Shown: positions 1-31,695, counted from the first letter of the stretch. The stretch: 64,000 nucleotides of DNA from Callorhinus ursinus (GCF_003265705.1 NW_020313288.1:1798615-1862614); one strand, 5' to 3'. Notes: generated from the letters alone by a model not told the origin. Made by a program: numbers and translations.

Positions 1-239
1 TGGTGGGGATAGGGAGGCTCCTATGTGCTGGCGACCGACCCAACAATCAAGGAAGGAAAACTGCCAAAAGAGCTTTACCTCCACCCAAGGGGGGGAAGAT
101 AAACAGGCAAGAAACAAACATCTGCAATAACTCGACAGTGATGTGTCTCTGAGAATAATGAAATCTGACAGGGAGGACTAGAGGCCACTGCACTGGGTGG
201 CCGGGGAAGGCCTCACCTGGAGGACAACCTCGAGCCAAG

Positions 240-520
240 ATCGGATGGGCACCATGTGTAAGGCCAGAGGAAGCATGCTCCAGGCCGGGCAGGCAGCATG
301 TGCAAAGGCCCTGAGGCAGCAGCATGCTGGAAGTGGTCAGGGGACAAAAAGAGGCTTAGCGTGTCCAGAGCAGTGTGACAGTGTCAGCAGGAGACGAGGT
401 CTGGGCAGGCCAGGGAGCAGACAGTGTAGGCCATGGTGAAGAGCTGGATCTTATCCAAAGGGCACTGGGGAGCTATGGGAGGGTTTTGAGCTGGGAAGAG
501 TTTATTTGGTCTCTGACAAG
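240..520 (+). repeat. Ancient interspersed repeat, family not named
   Basis: CAGCATGTGCAAAGGCCCTG, then AGTGTAGGCCATGGTGAAGA and GGAGGGTTTTGAGCTGGGAA. The same wording recurs in 33600-33840, in part in 24600-24860, and in 14590-14700. It lies in the last large PLIN4 intron seen here. Confidence 0.5.
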
Positions 521-686
521 CCCAAGAATATGGATTATTGCCCATCCTGACACAGATGGCTCTTCCACCACGCCACGAGGTCTAGACACGAGGCTCTAGG
601 GCCAGGCCCAGGAATGTCCCCAGGGGAGAGTGTGTGAAAGGACCCCGCCGAGAAGCCGTACTTTCTCTGCTGGGCTCTCTTTCCAG

Positions 687-773
687 ATTGAAAGGGCCAA
701 GCAGGCTCCAGAAAGCCAGCCATGGCTGGACCAGGGTCCGAGCAGCAGAGTGGAGGGAGCCGCTCCCCAGGAG
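687..773 (+). CDS. PLIN4: PLIN4 penultimate coding exon
   Basis: This exon has 87 bases, exactly 29 codons in phase 0. The acceptor is ctctctttccag and the donor is GTATGT. The intron to the next exon is only 75 bases and ends in a C-rich tract followed by CAG. Confidence 0.85.
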
Positions 774-1181
774 GTATGTAACAAAGGGCCACGGCTCCCG
801 CTCTTCTCCCCCAACTCCTGCTTACCTCACCCCTTCCCTCCCCCGCAGGTGCCAGGCTCCGGGGCTCTGTCCAGGGCCTGCGGCCTCATCCAGCAGCTCC
901 ACGTGGCCTTCAGCACCCTGGCCTCCGGCCTCCAGGGCCTCCCCTCTGAGCTCCAGCGGCAGGTCGGGCAGGCGCGCCACAGCCTCTGTGAGCTCTACGG
1001 CCTCATCTCCTCAGCCAGCTCCGTGGAAGAGCTGCCGGCAGAGCGCCTGGCCCAGAGCCGCGGGGCCGTGGGCCAGGCATGGCAGAAGCTGGAGCAGATG
1101 CTGGAGAGTGTGCAGCATGGCCCACCGCTCTGCTGGCTGGTGGGGCCCTTTGCCCTGCACCCTGCTGGGCAGCAGCTGTAG
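687..1181 (+). CDS. PLIN4: Perilipin-4, C-terminal end (two last coding exons, partial gene)
   Basis: PLIN4 coats lipid droplets. Its large central 33-mer amphipathic repeat region is not in this window; only the C-terminal part is present. The two exons are 687-773 (29 codons, starting IERAKQAPESQPWLDQG) and 849-1181 (110 codons plus TAG at 1179-1181). Both are phase 0, with a TTCCAG acceptor before 687, a GTATGT donor after 773 and a CCGCAG acceptor before 849. The protein ends in a helical segment with RHSLCELYG-, SVEELPAERL- and CWLVGPFAL-like stretches, which I recognise as the perilipin C-terminal four-helix-bundle region of PLIN4. The position next to HDGFL2, in tail-to-tail orientation, matches the mammalian order HDGFL2-PLIN4-PLIN5. 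The preceding coding exon is not visible in 1-686 and should lie upstream of the window. Confidence 0.9.
   Translation: MERAKQAPESQPWLDQGPSSRVEGAAPQEVCNKGPRLPLFSPNSCLPHPFPPPQVPGSGALSRACGLIQQLHVAFSTLASGLQGLPSELQRQVGQARHSLCELYGLISSASSVEELPAERLAQSRGAVGQAWQKLEQMLESVQHGPPLCWLVGPFALHPAGQQL
849..1181 (+). CDS. PLIN4: PLIN4 last coding exon
   Basis: The exon starts GTGCCAGGCTCC in phase 0 and reaches TAG at 1179-1181, giving 110 residues. It encodes the leucine-rich helical C-terminus (GALSRACGLIQQLH, SLCELYGLISSASS, WLVGPFAL). Confidence 0.9.
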   Translation: MPGSGALSRACGLIQQLHVAFSTLASGLQGLPSELQRQVGQARHSLCELYGLISSASSVEELPAERLAQSRGAVGQAWQKLEQMLESVQHGPPLCWLVGPFALHPAGQQL

Positions 1182-3080
1182 GTCCCTCCTGCCCACGAAG
1201 CCCTCCGCGGAGCCTTCTCCCCAGCCCAAACCAGCTCCAAATCCCCGAAGGTCTGCACCCTGCAGGCTGGCGCTGCCTGGCACCCGTGGGGGCACCCAGG
1301 ACTTTTGAGTTCAGCCGCACCGCGCACCCAGCTCTGGCCCTGCCTACGCCGTCCGCCCTTTCTTCCCAAGCACCGCTGGGCCTTCTCCTGGCCTAGGGGC
1401 CCAGGGCTGCTAAGACCGCTGACAGAGGGCCTTCCCCTGAAGGTCTCAAGCAAGCACTCCAATTAGGAAAGAGAAGTGGAGACATGCCTAGGTCTAGAAA
1501 GTTCTCCAGTCAGCAGCCTCCACAAGGCACCCTTTTATCTTTGGGGCACCCCAGTCTGGGTCCTTTAGCTACCGGCACAGCAGGGGCTCCTCCATCATCC
1601 TGGGCTCCTGGAGCACTGCCCTCACTCCAGAAGCATACACCCCAGCCCTCAGCAAACCGTATTCCATTGTACCAGAAGGTACCAGAATGCCACTGTCACC
1701 CGGCGCGGGCTCCTACCGCCTCTGCCGACACCCAGTGTGGCCAAAGGGCTCTGAGGGTGAAGCTGCAGCAGCCCACTGTGGCCTCGGCCCACCCCCCAGA
1801 GCTGATGTTTTGTGGTCCCCAAGGTCCCTGGGCTGAGGAAGGAACGAGAGGTCTTTCCCGCAGGGGATGGGGCCCTAGGGGGTATATGACAAAATGTGCT
1901 CAACACAGTCCCACACTCCCCCCAGGCTGGCGAACACGGGCTGGGACACACGCAGCATCCCCTCCTTCCCAGCCACATTGTCCCTAAATGCCCAGGGCAG
2001 CCACGCGAGATGGGTGGCACGTGAGGAAGCTGAGGCTCCCCCTCACTGAGCCTCACCTGTCCTCCAGCTGGGGGAAGCCCTGCCAAGGAAGCTCCCGTAT
2101 CCCACCCACAAACCGCCCCCCAACTCAGGCTACCTCCCTCCCTTAAGGAGGGCTTGAGGTGCCCTCATACCGGCCCCCTCTCAGAAACAATGGAGTGCTC
2201 CAAGCTCAGGACACGAGGCCAGCCTTCCCCAAAGGGTGGTCATTAGTTCCTGGGAGCCGGCCATGGTGAGACACGGGGGGTGGGTGGGGAAGCCCTCTCG
2301 GGCCCGCCCCTCCTCAGTCCCCAGCGCAGGTGGAGGCGCTGGGCGCACGGCCATTCACGCAAACTGGGCACAGTCACTGGAGCTTCAGTCCAGCCAGACC
2401 AACCGGGAGGACACCAGGCTCAGGAGTCCCACACCGCACCACAGCCCCGGGTAGGATGGAGGCACCTGACGAGGGGCAGGGCGGAGGACACACAGCGGAC
2501 CCCACTGTGGAGGCAGGCGCCTGGCTGGGAGCCACACACATCTGTCCAAATCCATGTGCCGGCCCTGGGAGCCTGGGGTCACTTTACAGGTGAGGAACGA
2601 GAAGCCCAGAGTGGGAGTGCCACTTGTCCGAGGTCACAGAGCAAGGCCTGCCCCCAGCGCTCACATCCTCTGAACATCAAGGACCACGGCTAGCCCACGG
2701 CACCCCCCAAAGCCTGAGTGGCTTGAATGCCCCAAGCTGCTGCTTCTGGGGACCCTGGGTCTTACCTGCAGCCTGGCCAGGAGCAGGAATGGGAGCAAGG
2801 CCCTGCAATAATGTCTGGGCTCTAGCATGCTGCATGCAAGAGGACCAGACCACAGACAGCCTCTACCTGAGCCTGTGTTACTTCTCAAAAGGCCTCCCAC
2901 CTCCCCTCTCCTTCACCGTCAGCTCTGCAGGCCCAGGCCGGGCAAGGGCCGTGTCAGAACCGAGTTCACATTCGCTGTGAACGGTGACCTTGTGGCTTAA
3001 ACCCTCTGTCCCTGGACGGGCCCTAGACAGCTACCCCAGCAATCCTAGAAAACCGAGCCAATAAAAGTGACTTTCATTAA
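1182..3080 (+). other. PLIN4: PLIN4 3' untranslated region
   Basis: About 1.9 kb lies between the PLIN4 stop and the first good poly(A) signal on this strand, AATAAA at 3060-3065. It has no convincing ORF. A MIR-like segment lies near 2550-2650 (acaggtgaggaacgagaag). The exact cleavage point is inferred from the signal. Confidence 0.6.
3060..3065 (+). terminator. PLIN4: PLIN4 poly(A) signal AATAAA
   Basis: This is a canonical AATAAA on the + strand, followed by an A-rich stretch and a T-containing downstream element. It is the only canonical hexamer I noticed downstream of the PLIN4 stop before HDGFL2 coding sequence begins. Confidence 0.65.
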
Positions 3081-3088
3081 AAAAACCC

Positions 3089-3094
3089 TTTATA
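3089..3094 (-). terminator. HDGFL2: HDGFL2 candidate poly(A) signal TATAAA
   Basis: On the - strand the sequence reads GACTATAAAGGG. TATAAA is a known non-canonical poly(A) hexamer. It lies 175 bases past the HDGFL2 stop, giving a short 3' UTR that would end inside or next to the PLIN4 poly(A) region. No canonical AATAAA was seen on this strand nearby. Confidence 0.45.
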
Positions 3095-3268
3095 GTCATT
3101 TCATGTCGGCTGGAAATCACAGAAGTTAGGCAGAAAAACAACCCAGGGGACAGATACAAAGGGACAGCACAGCGCTTCCCCAACAGGTCTCTGCTCCGCG
3201 GGTGGCGGGCGGGGGCCGGGGCAGGCCTGGGGCGTCTACGTGTGCCGGGTGGGCCTGGCCGCCGGGGC

Positions 3269-24270
<21,002 letters not shown>

Positions 24271-24408
24271 GGGATAAACAGCCACCGAGTGCCCCGAGGA
24301 CTCACGTCTTCACTCACGGAAAGGTTTTGAGCACCGGGTGCGGGAGCTGCAAGATACCCGATATGGCTGTTCATTCAAGAAAAATGTGTTTCGCACCCCG
24401 TGGCCGAA

Positions 24409-24530
24409 TTCCTTAACCTCTGTGCCTTAGTCTACCCACCTCTAAAATGGGATTCGTAACGGTACCAATCTAAGGGGGGCGTAAAAGTTCAGTGACTTCA
24501 TCACCCCTAAAGCGCTGTAAACTGTGCCTG
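24409..24530 (-). mobile_element. MIR fragment, reverse orientation
   Basis: CCTTAACCTCTGTGCCTTAG then CTCTAAAATGGGATTCGTAA, at the outer edge of the HDGFL2 CpG island. Confidence 0.7.
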
Positions 24531-24900
24531 TCCATCAGAAATAGTGGGAACAGTAGATGCTGTTACCTGCTCTGTTAATTTCGTTCTAAGGAGGACCTTT
24601 GGTAGGAACTCGAAGTAAAGGAGCCAGAGTGCTTAAGAAAGTGCTGAGTAGTGAGGGAGGGACCAGGAAGGGCTTTCTGGAGGATGTAGTTTAACTAGAG
24701 ACTCGCAGGGTTAATAGAGATTGGCCAATAGAGTGAAGTGGATACAGAGGGCACTCAGGGCGGAGGGGATGGCAAAGGCAAACGTCTAAGCTAGAGAGGA
24801 TGGAGCAAGTGAGTGGGTCAGACAGGTAAGGCTATGGGGGTCCATTGAGAACCTATCCTAGTGCCTTGTGAACATATGTGAGAAGTTTGGCTTTTACTTT

Positions 24901-25104
24901 TTTTTTTTTTTTAAAGATTTTATTTATTTAATTGACAGAGAGAGAGAGACAGTGAGAGAGGGAACACAAGCAGGGGGAGTGGGAGAGGGAGAAGCAGGCT
25001 TCCCGCTGAGCAGGGAGCCCGATGTGGGGCTCGATCCCAGGACCCTGGGATCATGACCTGAGCTGAAGGCAGTCGCTTAATCAACTGAGCCACCCAGGCG
25101 CCCC
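24901..25104 (-). mobile_element. CAN-SINE with target-site duplication
   Basis: Reverse orientation. The perfect duplication TGGCTTTTACTTT is at 24888-24900 and 25105-25117. It is in the HDGFL2-UBXN6 spacer. Confidence 0.95.
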
Positions 25105-25243
25105 TGGCTTTTACTTTAGCTTCCTGGGAAAACACTGTAGAGATCCGATCACAGGGTACAAAGATAATACTTTAGTCTCAAGATACATCCTTATGCACGT
25201 GAAATATCTCTCAAAAAGACTTGTGTTTAAAAGTTAAACATAG

Positions 25244-25421
25244 GGGCGCCTGGGAGGCTCAGACGGTTAAGCGTCTGCCTTCAGCTCAGGTCATGATCCT
25301 GGGGTCCTGGGATTGAGTCCCTCCTGAGCAGGGAGCCCACTTCTCCCTCCACCTCTGCTGCTCCCCCTCCTTGTGGTCACTTACTTTCTATCAAATAAAT
25401 AAATAAAATCTTGAAAAACAA
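25244..25421 (+). mobile_element. CAN-SINE with target-site duplication
   Basis: The perfect duplication AAAAGTTAAACATAG is at 25229-25243 and 25422-25436. It splits an L1 tail. Confidence 0.95.
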
Positions 25422-25437
25422 AAAAGTTAAACATAGA

Positions 25438-26230
25438 CTTAGCCACATGACCCACCGATTCCATCCCTAGGTATCTACCCAAGGGAAATGAAAACACATT
25501 CCCCACAAATACCTGTACACTGATAGTCATCACAGCATGATTCACAACAACCAAAAAGTGGAAAGACCCAAGTGTCCATCAACAGGTGAATGGATAAAAC
25601 CAATGTGCTATATCCTTACAAGGAACACTATTCAGCAATGAAAAGAAAAGCAGCACCAACACACACTACAACCTGGATGAGCCTCAAAAACACTGAAATC
25701 AGTGAAATAAACCAGACAAAAGGTCACATATTCTCCAACATCATATGCCATTTGATGGAATGCCCAAAAAAGGCAAATCTTTCAAGACAGAAAGTAGTTG
25801 CCTTGAGCTAGGGGTAGGAATCCAGAGTTAAAAATTGATAATTTCATACAAAGGGGTATGAGGTTTCTTTTTGGGATGATGGAAATGTTCTAGATTGTGG
25901 TGATGGTCTTACTACTTGGCAAATATACAATGAAATTCATTGAATTATATCCTTTTTTTTAAAAGATTTTATTTATTTGACAGAGAGAAACACAGTAAGA
26001 GAGGGAACATAAGCAGGGGGAGTGGGCGAGGGAGAAGCAGTTCTCCCACAGAGCGGGGAGCCCGATGCGGGACTCGATCCCAGGACCCCGGGACCATGAC
26101 CTGAGCCGAAGGCAGTTGCTTAACGTCTGAGCCACCGAGGCGCCCCAAATTGTATCCTTAACACAGGTGAAATTTAGGGTATGTACATTATATATCAACA
26201 AACCTGTGTCTAAAAGTGATTTCTCGGGCG
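25438..26230 (+). mobile_element. Ancient L1 3' end, interrupted by a SINE
   Basis: CCCACCGATTCCATCCCTAG, AAGTGTCCATCAACAGGTGA and GGGATGATGGAAATGTTCTA are in L1 tail order. The tail resumes after the SINE at 25953-26146. It is in the intergenic spacer. Confidence 0.78.
25953..26146 (-). mobile_element. CAN-SINE inserted in L1 tail
   Basis: Reverse orientation. An imperfect duplication (AATTATATCC and AATTGTATCC) flanks it. Confidence 0.93.
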
Positions 26231-26389
26231 GAGAAGGACTAGAAGGTAGAATTGTCAGATAAAATTCAGAGTGCCCAGTTAAATCAGAATGGCAGATACA
26301 CAACAAATACATTTCCAGTATAAGTATGTTCTGTTTGTCTCATGCAATATTTGTGACATGCCTATACTAGAAAATTATTTGTTACACAT

Positions 26390-26740
26390 CCAACAACATG
26401 CATGAACCTTGAAGACATTATGCTCAATGAAATAAGCCGGACACAAGCAGGACACATCCCGCAGGACCCCACTCCCAGGAGGTCCCCAGAGGAGTCCCAT
26501 CCACACAGACAGAGAGGAGAGGGTGGGAGCCAGGGCTGGGGCAGGGGGTGGAGAGTCCGTGCTTCATGGGGAGAGAGTCTCAGTTTGGGGAGATGGAAAG
26601 TTCTGGAGACAGAGGGTGGGGTGGTTGCAGAACAGTGTGAGTGTGCCTCATGCCGCTGAGCTGTGCACTTAAAAATGGTTGAAAGTGTAAATTTTATGTT
26701 ACGTATATTTTACGACAGTAAAAATTAATAATAAATATCA
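26390..26740 (+). mobile_element. Ancient L1 3' end, twin of 9893-10203
   Basis: The segment around ACCCCACTCCCAGGAGGTCC matches 9950-10190 closely over more than 200 bases. Confidence 0.75.
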
Positions 26741-27520
26741 TCAAATAGAAATACCTGATTCATAGTTCCTTAAAATGGTTAAAATTGTAACTCAATGTTA
26801 TATAGATACCATTACAATATTTGTTTATCAAAAATTCAGATCTAAGGGGTGTCCTATATCTTATATTTGCTAAATCACACAGGAGACAAGTGTGGAAGTT
26901 GAACAAGGAACGAGGAAAATGGTGAGGAGGGGCCTGAATTAGGTAGGTAGAGAGACAGAGGCCCAGAGGGGGGCATGCCTTGCCTGAGGTCAGACAGGGA
27001 GTCCAGGGGCTCAGATTTCATGTCTGCAGGTCCCCCTTTCCAAAGCCCTCCTGATTCTGTGCATACATTTCCCCTGGACCTTGAACCAGGGCAGAAAACC
27101 AGACTCCCTGCCCAGACCTCATTGAGCTACATTGAGCAGCTAGGAAATGATGAAGCTTTGATGAAAGCTGAGGCCAGCATGCTCCCAGAAGGTGGGGAGG
27201 GACCCGCAAAGTGGCAGGCCGAGGCAGGAGAGGATCCATGTCTTCCTGCCAGACCAGAGGCCAGTGAAGACAGTGGTTGAGCAGTTAATCATCACCTGAG
27301 GAGGTTACTTCCTGTTCCCTAAAGTTACTTCCTGTTCCCTAAGAAATGGGGCCTGGCACCACCACTGCCCTCCCAGATCGGCAAAACACAGCCCCCTCTA
27401 ACCAGCAGGTGGTCTGAGCACCTACTGTGTGCTACAGGCTTGGTCCCCAGCTTACTGGGGGACTATCATGAGGGAATATTTACTACCCACTTAGCCAAGT
27501 ACAATGATAAGTAACATTTA

Positions 27521-27640
27521 GGGGCACCAGCCTAGCTCAGTGAGTGGAGCCTGTGATTCTTGATCTCAGGGTCATGAGTTCAAGCCACACGTTGGGTGTA
27601 GAGATCACTTAAAAATAAAATCTTTAATAAAATAAAAATA
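27521..27640 (+). mobile_element. CAN-SINE, short subtype
   Basis: The head is GGGGCACCAGCCTAGCTCAG with body CACACGTTGGGTGTAGAGAT. AGTAACATTTA at 27510-27520 recurs at 27874-27884, beyond the neighbouring SINE. Confidence 0.88.
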
Positions 27641-27641
27641 A

Positions 27642-27870
27642 GGGGTGCCTGGGTGCCTCAGTCGTTAAGCGTCTGCCCTTGGCTCAGGTCATGATCCCAG
27701 GGTCCTGGGATCGAGCCCCACGTTGGGCTCCCTGCTCAACGGGAAGCCTGCTTCTCCCTCTCCCACTCCCCCTGCTTGTGTTCCCTCTCTCACTGTCTCT
27801 CTCTGTGTCAAATAAATAAATAAATAATCTAAAATAAATAAATAAATAAAATAAAATAAATTCTTCAAAA
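27642..27870 (+). mobile_element. CAN-SINE with long AAAT tail
   Basis: The head is GGGGTGCCTGGGTGCCTCAG. The tail of repeated AAATA units runs to about 27862. The AGTAACATTTA duplication brackets this element together with the one at 27521, suggesting insertion as a unit or secondary insertion. Confidence 0.92.
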
Positions 27871-27918
27871 AATCAGTAACATTTATTGAGCAGCCAGTAT
27901 GTTCCAGGCCACATTATT

Positions 27919-28117
27919 TTTTTTAAAGATTTTATTTATTTATTTGAGAGAGAGAATGAGAGAGAGAGAGAGAGAGAGCATGAGAGGGGGGAAGGTCAGA
28001 GGGAGAAGCAGACTCCCCGCTGAGCAGGGAGCCCGATGTGGGGCTCGATCCCGGGACTCCTGGATCATGACCTGAGCCGAAGGCAGTTGCTTAACCAACT
28101 GAGCCACCCAGGAGCCC
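27919..28117 (-). mobile_element. CAN-SINE with target-site duplication
   Basis: Reverse orientation. The perfect 16-base duplication TCCAGGCCACATTATT is at 27903-27918 and 28118-28133. Confidence 0.95.
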
Positions 28118-28145
28118 TCCAGGCCACATTATTATTATTATAACT

Positions 28146-28363
28146 TTTTTCAAAAATTTTATGTATTCATTGGAGAGAGAGAGTGAGCAAGAGAGAAAAC
28201 ACTAGCAGGGGTAGGGGCAGAGGAAAAGGGAGAAGCCGACTCTCCTGCCGAGCAGGGAGCCCGATGTAGGGAGCCCCACTCGGGGCTCAATCTCAGGCAG
28301 AACCCTGGGATCATGACCTGAGCCGAAGGCAGAAGCTTAACAGACTGAGCCACCCAGGTGCCC
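28146..28363 (-). mobile_element. CAN-SINE, older copy
   Basis: Reverse orientation with a degenerate tail (TCAAAAATTTTATGTATTCA) and an internal duplication in the body. The head is CCACCCAGGTGCCC. Confidence 0.85.
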
Positions 28364-28398
28364 ATTTTTCTAACGTTTTGAATCATTTCCTTAAATGT

Positions 28399-28565
28399 TT
28401 TTTTCTTTTTATAAGATTTATTTATTTATTTGAGAGCGAGAGAGCACAAGCAGGTGAGGGGCAGAGGGAGATGGAGAAGCAGATGTGGGGCTCCATCCCA
28501 GGATCCTGAGATCATGACCTGAGCCAGAGGCAGACGCTTGAGTGACCGAGCCACCCAGGCACCCC
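28399..28565 (-). mobile_element. CAN-SINE, internally deleted
   Basis: Reverse orientation. Part of the CT-rich body is missing between CAGAGGGAGATGGAGAAGCA and GATGTGGGGCTC. The head is CCACCCAGGCACCCC. Confidence 0.88.
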
Positions 28566-28687
28566 TATTATTATTATTATTATTATTATTATTTTTAAGT
28601 AACCTCTACCTGCAATGTGGGGCTTGAGCTCACGACCCCGAGACCGAGAGTTGCACACTCCACCAACTGAGCCAGGCAGGTACCCCC
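28566..28687 (-). mobile_element. CAN-SINE, short subtype, with ATT tail
   Basis: Reverse orientation. A repeated ATT tail is followed by the CAATGTGGGGCTTGAGCTCA body and a CAGGCAGGTACCCC head. Confidence 0.82.
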
Positions 28688-28709
28688 AGGCTGCATTATG
28701 TAGTATGTT

Positions 28710-28907
28710 TGTTTGTTAGTTTAAGATTTTATTGATTTGACAGAGAGAGAGACAGAGAGAGAGGGAACACAAGCAGGGGGAGTGGGAGAGGGAGAAGCAG
28801 GCCCCCCACCGAACAGGGAGCCCAACTCAGGTCTCCATCTGGAGGACCCTGGCATCGTGACGTGAGCCGAAGGCAGACGCCCAACGACTGAGCCACCCAG
28901 GCGCCCC
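28710..28907 (-). mobile_element. CAN-SINE with target-site duplication
   Basis: Reverse orientation. The duplication GCATTATGTAGTATGTT (28693-28709) and GCGTTATGTAGTATGTT (28908-28924) differs at one base. Confidence 0.95.
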
Positions 28908-29429
28908 GCGTTATGTAGTATGTTATGAACATAGTTAATTTCATTCCCATGTTAGTTATTTGTCATCCCTGCTTTCCAGATGGGGAAACTGAGGCAGTGG
29001 GGTAGCACCCCCCCCCTCCCGCGCCGAGTGTTGGATTCTACTTACCCAAGAGCTTCTCCCCACCTGAGCTGTAAGAGTAACATATCCATCTGTTCTGGCC
29101 GGCTCAGTGCCAGGGGAAGTTCCAGTCCTCCTAGCCCAGACTCCTGCATTCTCACCCGGGGCTGGGAGGTGGGAGGATGGGGATGCAGATTCATAGCCCA
29201 CTCAAGACCTATGCCTCAGAATGTACATTTAAACAAGCTCTCCGTGGGACTCCAGTGTGCATTATGACTTGAGAAGCACCTCACTGAAGTGTCATTAGAT
29301 CTGCTGGCCCTGGGGTTGAATCTTCTCTCTGCAAGCTGTGGGGGTATGGACAAGTGTGTTTCGAACTTTACAATCTCCCCTATCAATTGGTGAGAAATAT
29401 CAGTACTCATCCTTAGGGTCGTACAGCCT

Positions 29430-29695
29430 AGGGGTTGCTTTCCTTACCTATTGTTTAGGAAACAAATTACCACAAACTTAGTGGCTTCAAATAATGCAAA
29501 TTTATTTTTACCATTTTGGAGGTCAGAAGTCCAAAATGAGTCTCATTGAGCTAAAATTCATGTGTTGCCCAAATTGTGCTCCTTCTGGAGGCCCTAGGGG
29601 AGAAACCGTTTCCTTGCTTTTTCCAGCTTCTAGAAGCTGCCTCCATTCCTTGGCTCAGGGCTCCTTCCTCCATCTGAAGACATTTTCCCAAAGAA
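29430..29695 (+). repeat. Ancient interspersed repeat (MaLR/MLT1-like)
   Basis: AAATTACCACAAACTTAGTG then GGAGGTCAGAAGTCCAAAAT and AGCTTCTAGAAGCTGCCTCC is a frequent mammalian repeat. The exact family name is uncertain to me. Confidence 0.5.
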
Positions 29696-30083
29696 AACAT
29701 AGATGGCCAACAGGTACATGAAAAGGTGATCAACTAATTATTAGGAAAATGCAAATCGAAACCACAAAATATCACCTGATACCTGTTAAAATGGCTATTA
29801 TTAAAGAGACAAACAAGTGTTGTGAGGATGTGGAGAAATAGGAACGCTTATGCACTGTTGGTGGGAATGTAAATTGGTATAGCCACTGTGGAAAACAGTG
29901 TAAAGGTCCCTCAAAATATTAAAAATAGAAGCACCAGGGGCGCCTGGGTGGTTTAGTTGGTTGAGTGAGTGTCTGACTCTTGGTTTCGGCTCAGGGCATG
30001 ATCTCAGGATTGTGGGATGGAGCCCTGAGTTGGCTCCAAGCTTGGCACAGAGTCTGCTCATCCCTCTCTCATCCTCGGTCAAA

Positions 30084-30126
<43 letters not shown>

Positions 30127-30600
30127 AATCTTCTAAAAATTAAAAAAAAAAATAGAAGTATTGCGACCCAACAATTACACCTCTGAGTAGCTGAAGAAAG
30201 AAAACAAACACTAATTGGAAAAGATATGTGCAACCCCCATGTTCATTGCAGCACGATTCACAACGGCCATCTATGGAAACAACCCAAGTGCCCACCGAAG
30301 GACGAATGGATAAAGAAGAGGTGGTATGGATATACAATGAAATATGACTCTGCCAAAAAAAAGAATGAAATCTTGCCACTTGTGACAACGTGGACCGACC
30401 TCAAGGGCATTAAGTGAAACAAGTCAGGCAGAGAAAAGCAAACAGTGTAGGATCTCTCTTATATGTGGAATCTAAACAAAGAAAGTAAGAAGAAACAAGA
30501 AGAACCCCACCAAGCTTATAGATAAGGAGAGCCCATGGTGGGTTGCCTGAGGCAGGGGGCTGGGAGAAATGGATGAAAGAGGTCAAAAGAGAAAACAAAA
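29695..30600 (+). mobile_element. L1 3' end (ORF2 end to tail), interrupted by a SINE
   Basis: CAACAGGTACATGAAAAGGT, GCACTGTTGGTGGGAATGTA and CCCATGTTCATTGCAGCACG appear in L1 order. It is intergenic, about 1.1 kb upstream of the UBXN6 start. No intact reading frame. Confidence 0.85.
29934..30147 (+). mobile_element. CAN-SINE with long AAAT microsatellite tail
   Basis: The head is GGGGCGCCTGGGTGGTTTAG. The tail has about 12 AAAT units (30079-30126). A near-perfect duplication AAAAATAGAAG(C/T)A flanks it. It is inserted in an L1 tail. Confidence 0.93.
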
Positions 30601-31239
30601 AACCTCGGATGAACCGAAGCTACCACCGTGCCTTTTCTCACGCCTAAAAAAGTAACTGTAGTTCCTTTATATTATGTGATGCCCAGACACATCGGCATTT
30701 CCCCCGTGGTCTCACAAATGCACCCCCTTTTCCTGCGCCTGCCCCCCTTAAGTGATGCTGCAATCTGTCCCCACCCGCCCTCCCTTGGTCCCAACGTCCA
30801 CCGTTTCTCTCGAGCCCTTAACACCATCTGCTGTGGCACAGTCTTTACTTATCGCCTTGTCTTTCTTCCCAACCCCATCGAAAACACCATGAGGTCTGCG
30901 AGGTCAGGGAATTTGTGTTTTCTTCCCTGCTGGTACAGAGCCGACTCTCAGATATGAAAAGAGCAAGTCATTATAACGTCTGACATTTATTGAAAGATTT
31001 CTGACGGCATCGTGACCTTTACAATGGGGTCCTACGAGGTGGGTGCCAGTCTTATCCCCACTTCCCAGGAAACCAAAGCTCTGCAAGGTTAGTTTGGGCT
31101 GCACCGGCTTCTTCCCGAAGTCCTGTGAAGGCCCTCAGGATGGCGTTAGTGCTCCCTGGCCCAAGCCCCGTGGGGATGCGCCACCGTGGGTCCCCAGGTC
31201 CTCGCTCGTGCGCCCTCTCCCACGTGCCCCAGCACGTGT

Positions 31240-31695
31240 GTCCGAGAGAACCACTGGCGCCGGGCACGGGGACGGTCGCTACGGCCTTGACCGCCCCCAC
31301 ACTGAACTGCGCGCGGAAGTCAGGGAAGGCTCTCCCGCAGGGAACAGGTCAGGACCAAGTTCGGTGGGCCGGTCTCGCCCTATCCGTTCGTTCATCGCTT
31401 GGGGGAACGCGGCGCAGCCTCCAGCGGGAAGCGCGCTCGTCGCCCCTGGCAACGGAGTCCGGAAAAAGCACCGAGACGCGGCCCGAGGGTGCAGAGCGGC
31501 CGCCGCCGGCCAGCGAGGCGCAGAGAGCCAGAGAGGCACCCCCGGCCGATTGTCACGTGGGGGGGGCATCCTGAAGGCGGGACTTCCGGGAACGAGGTAT
31601 TTTCTTTCCGGTTGTTGGCTCCTGCAGGCCCCACCCCGACTGGGCCCTGCGCCCCCCGCCCCCCGCGGCCCCCAGCCGCCGGGCCCGCCGCCACC
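31240..31695 (+). promoter_or_regulatory. UBXN6: UBXN6 CpG-island promoter and 5' UTR
   Basis: This CpG-dense region ends at the UBXN6 start codon. Motifs seen: two CTTCCGG ETS-type sites (near 31581 and 31604), a GTCACGTG E-box/USF-type site near 31553, and a CCTGGCAACGGAG half X-box near 31446. The start context is gccgccaccATGa, a near-ideal Kozak sequence. Factor binding is inferred from motifs only. Confidence 0.6.

Larger units (their letters stand above)
24271..31000. other. Intergenic spacer between HDGFL2 and UBXN6
   Basis: It is almost wholly old LINE, MIR and CAN-SINE sequence, listed separately. I see no coding exon with splice signals and no recognised RNA gene. Confidence 0.7.

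Noticed and set aside
24901..25104. tRNA gene
   Set aside because: The tRNA-like head with A/B-box-like text belongs to a CAN-SINE with an A-rich tail and target duplication; it does not fold as a complete tRNA with a proper anticodon arm by eye.
31399..31695. Open frame of 99 codons in phase with and upstream of the UBXN6 start
   Set aside because: It has no ATG (it begins at TTG) and lies in a CpG island where stops are rare. The annotated ATG has an ideal Kozak context and the conserved family N-terminus.
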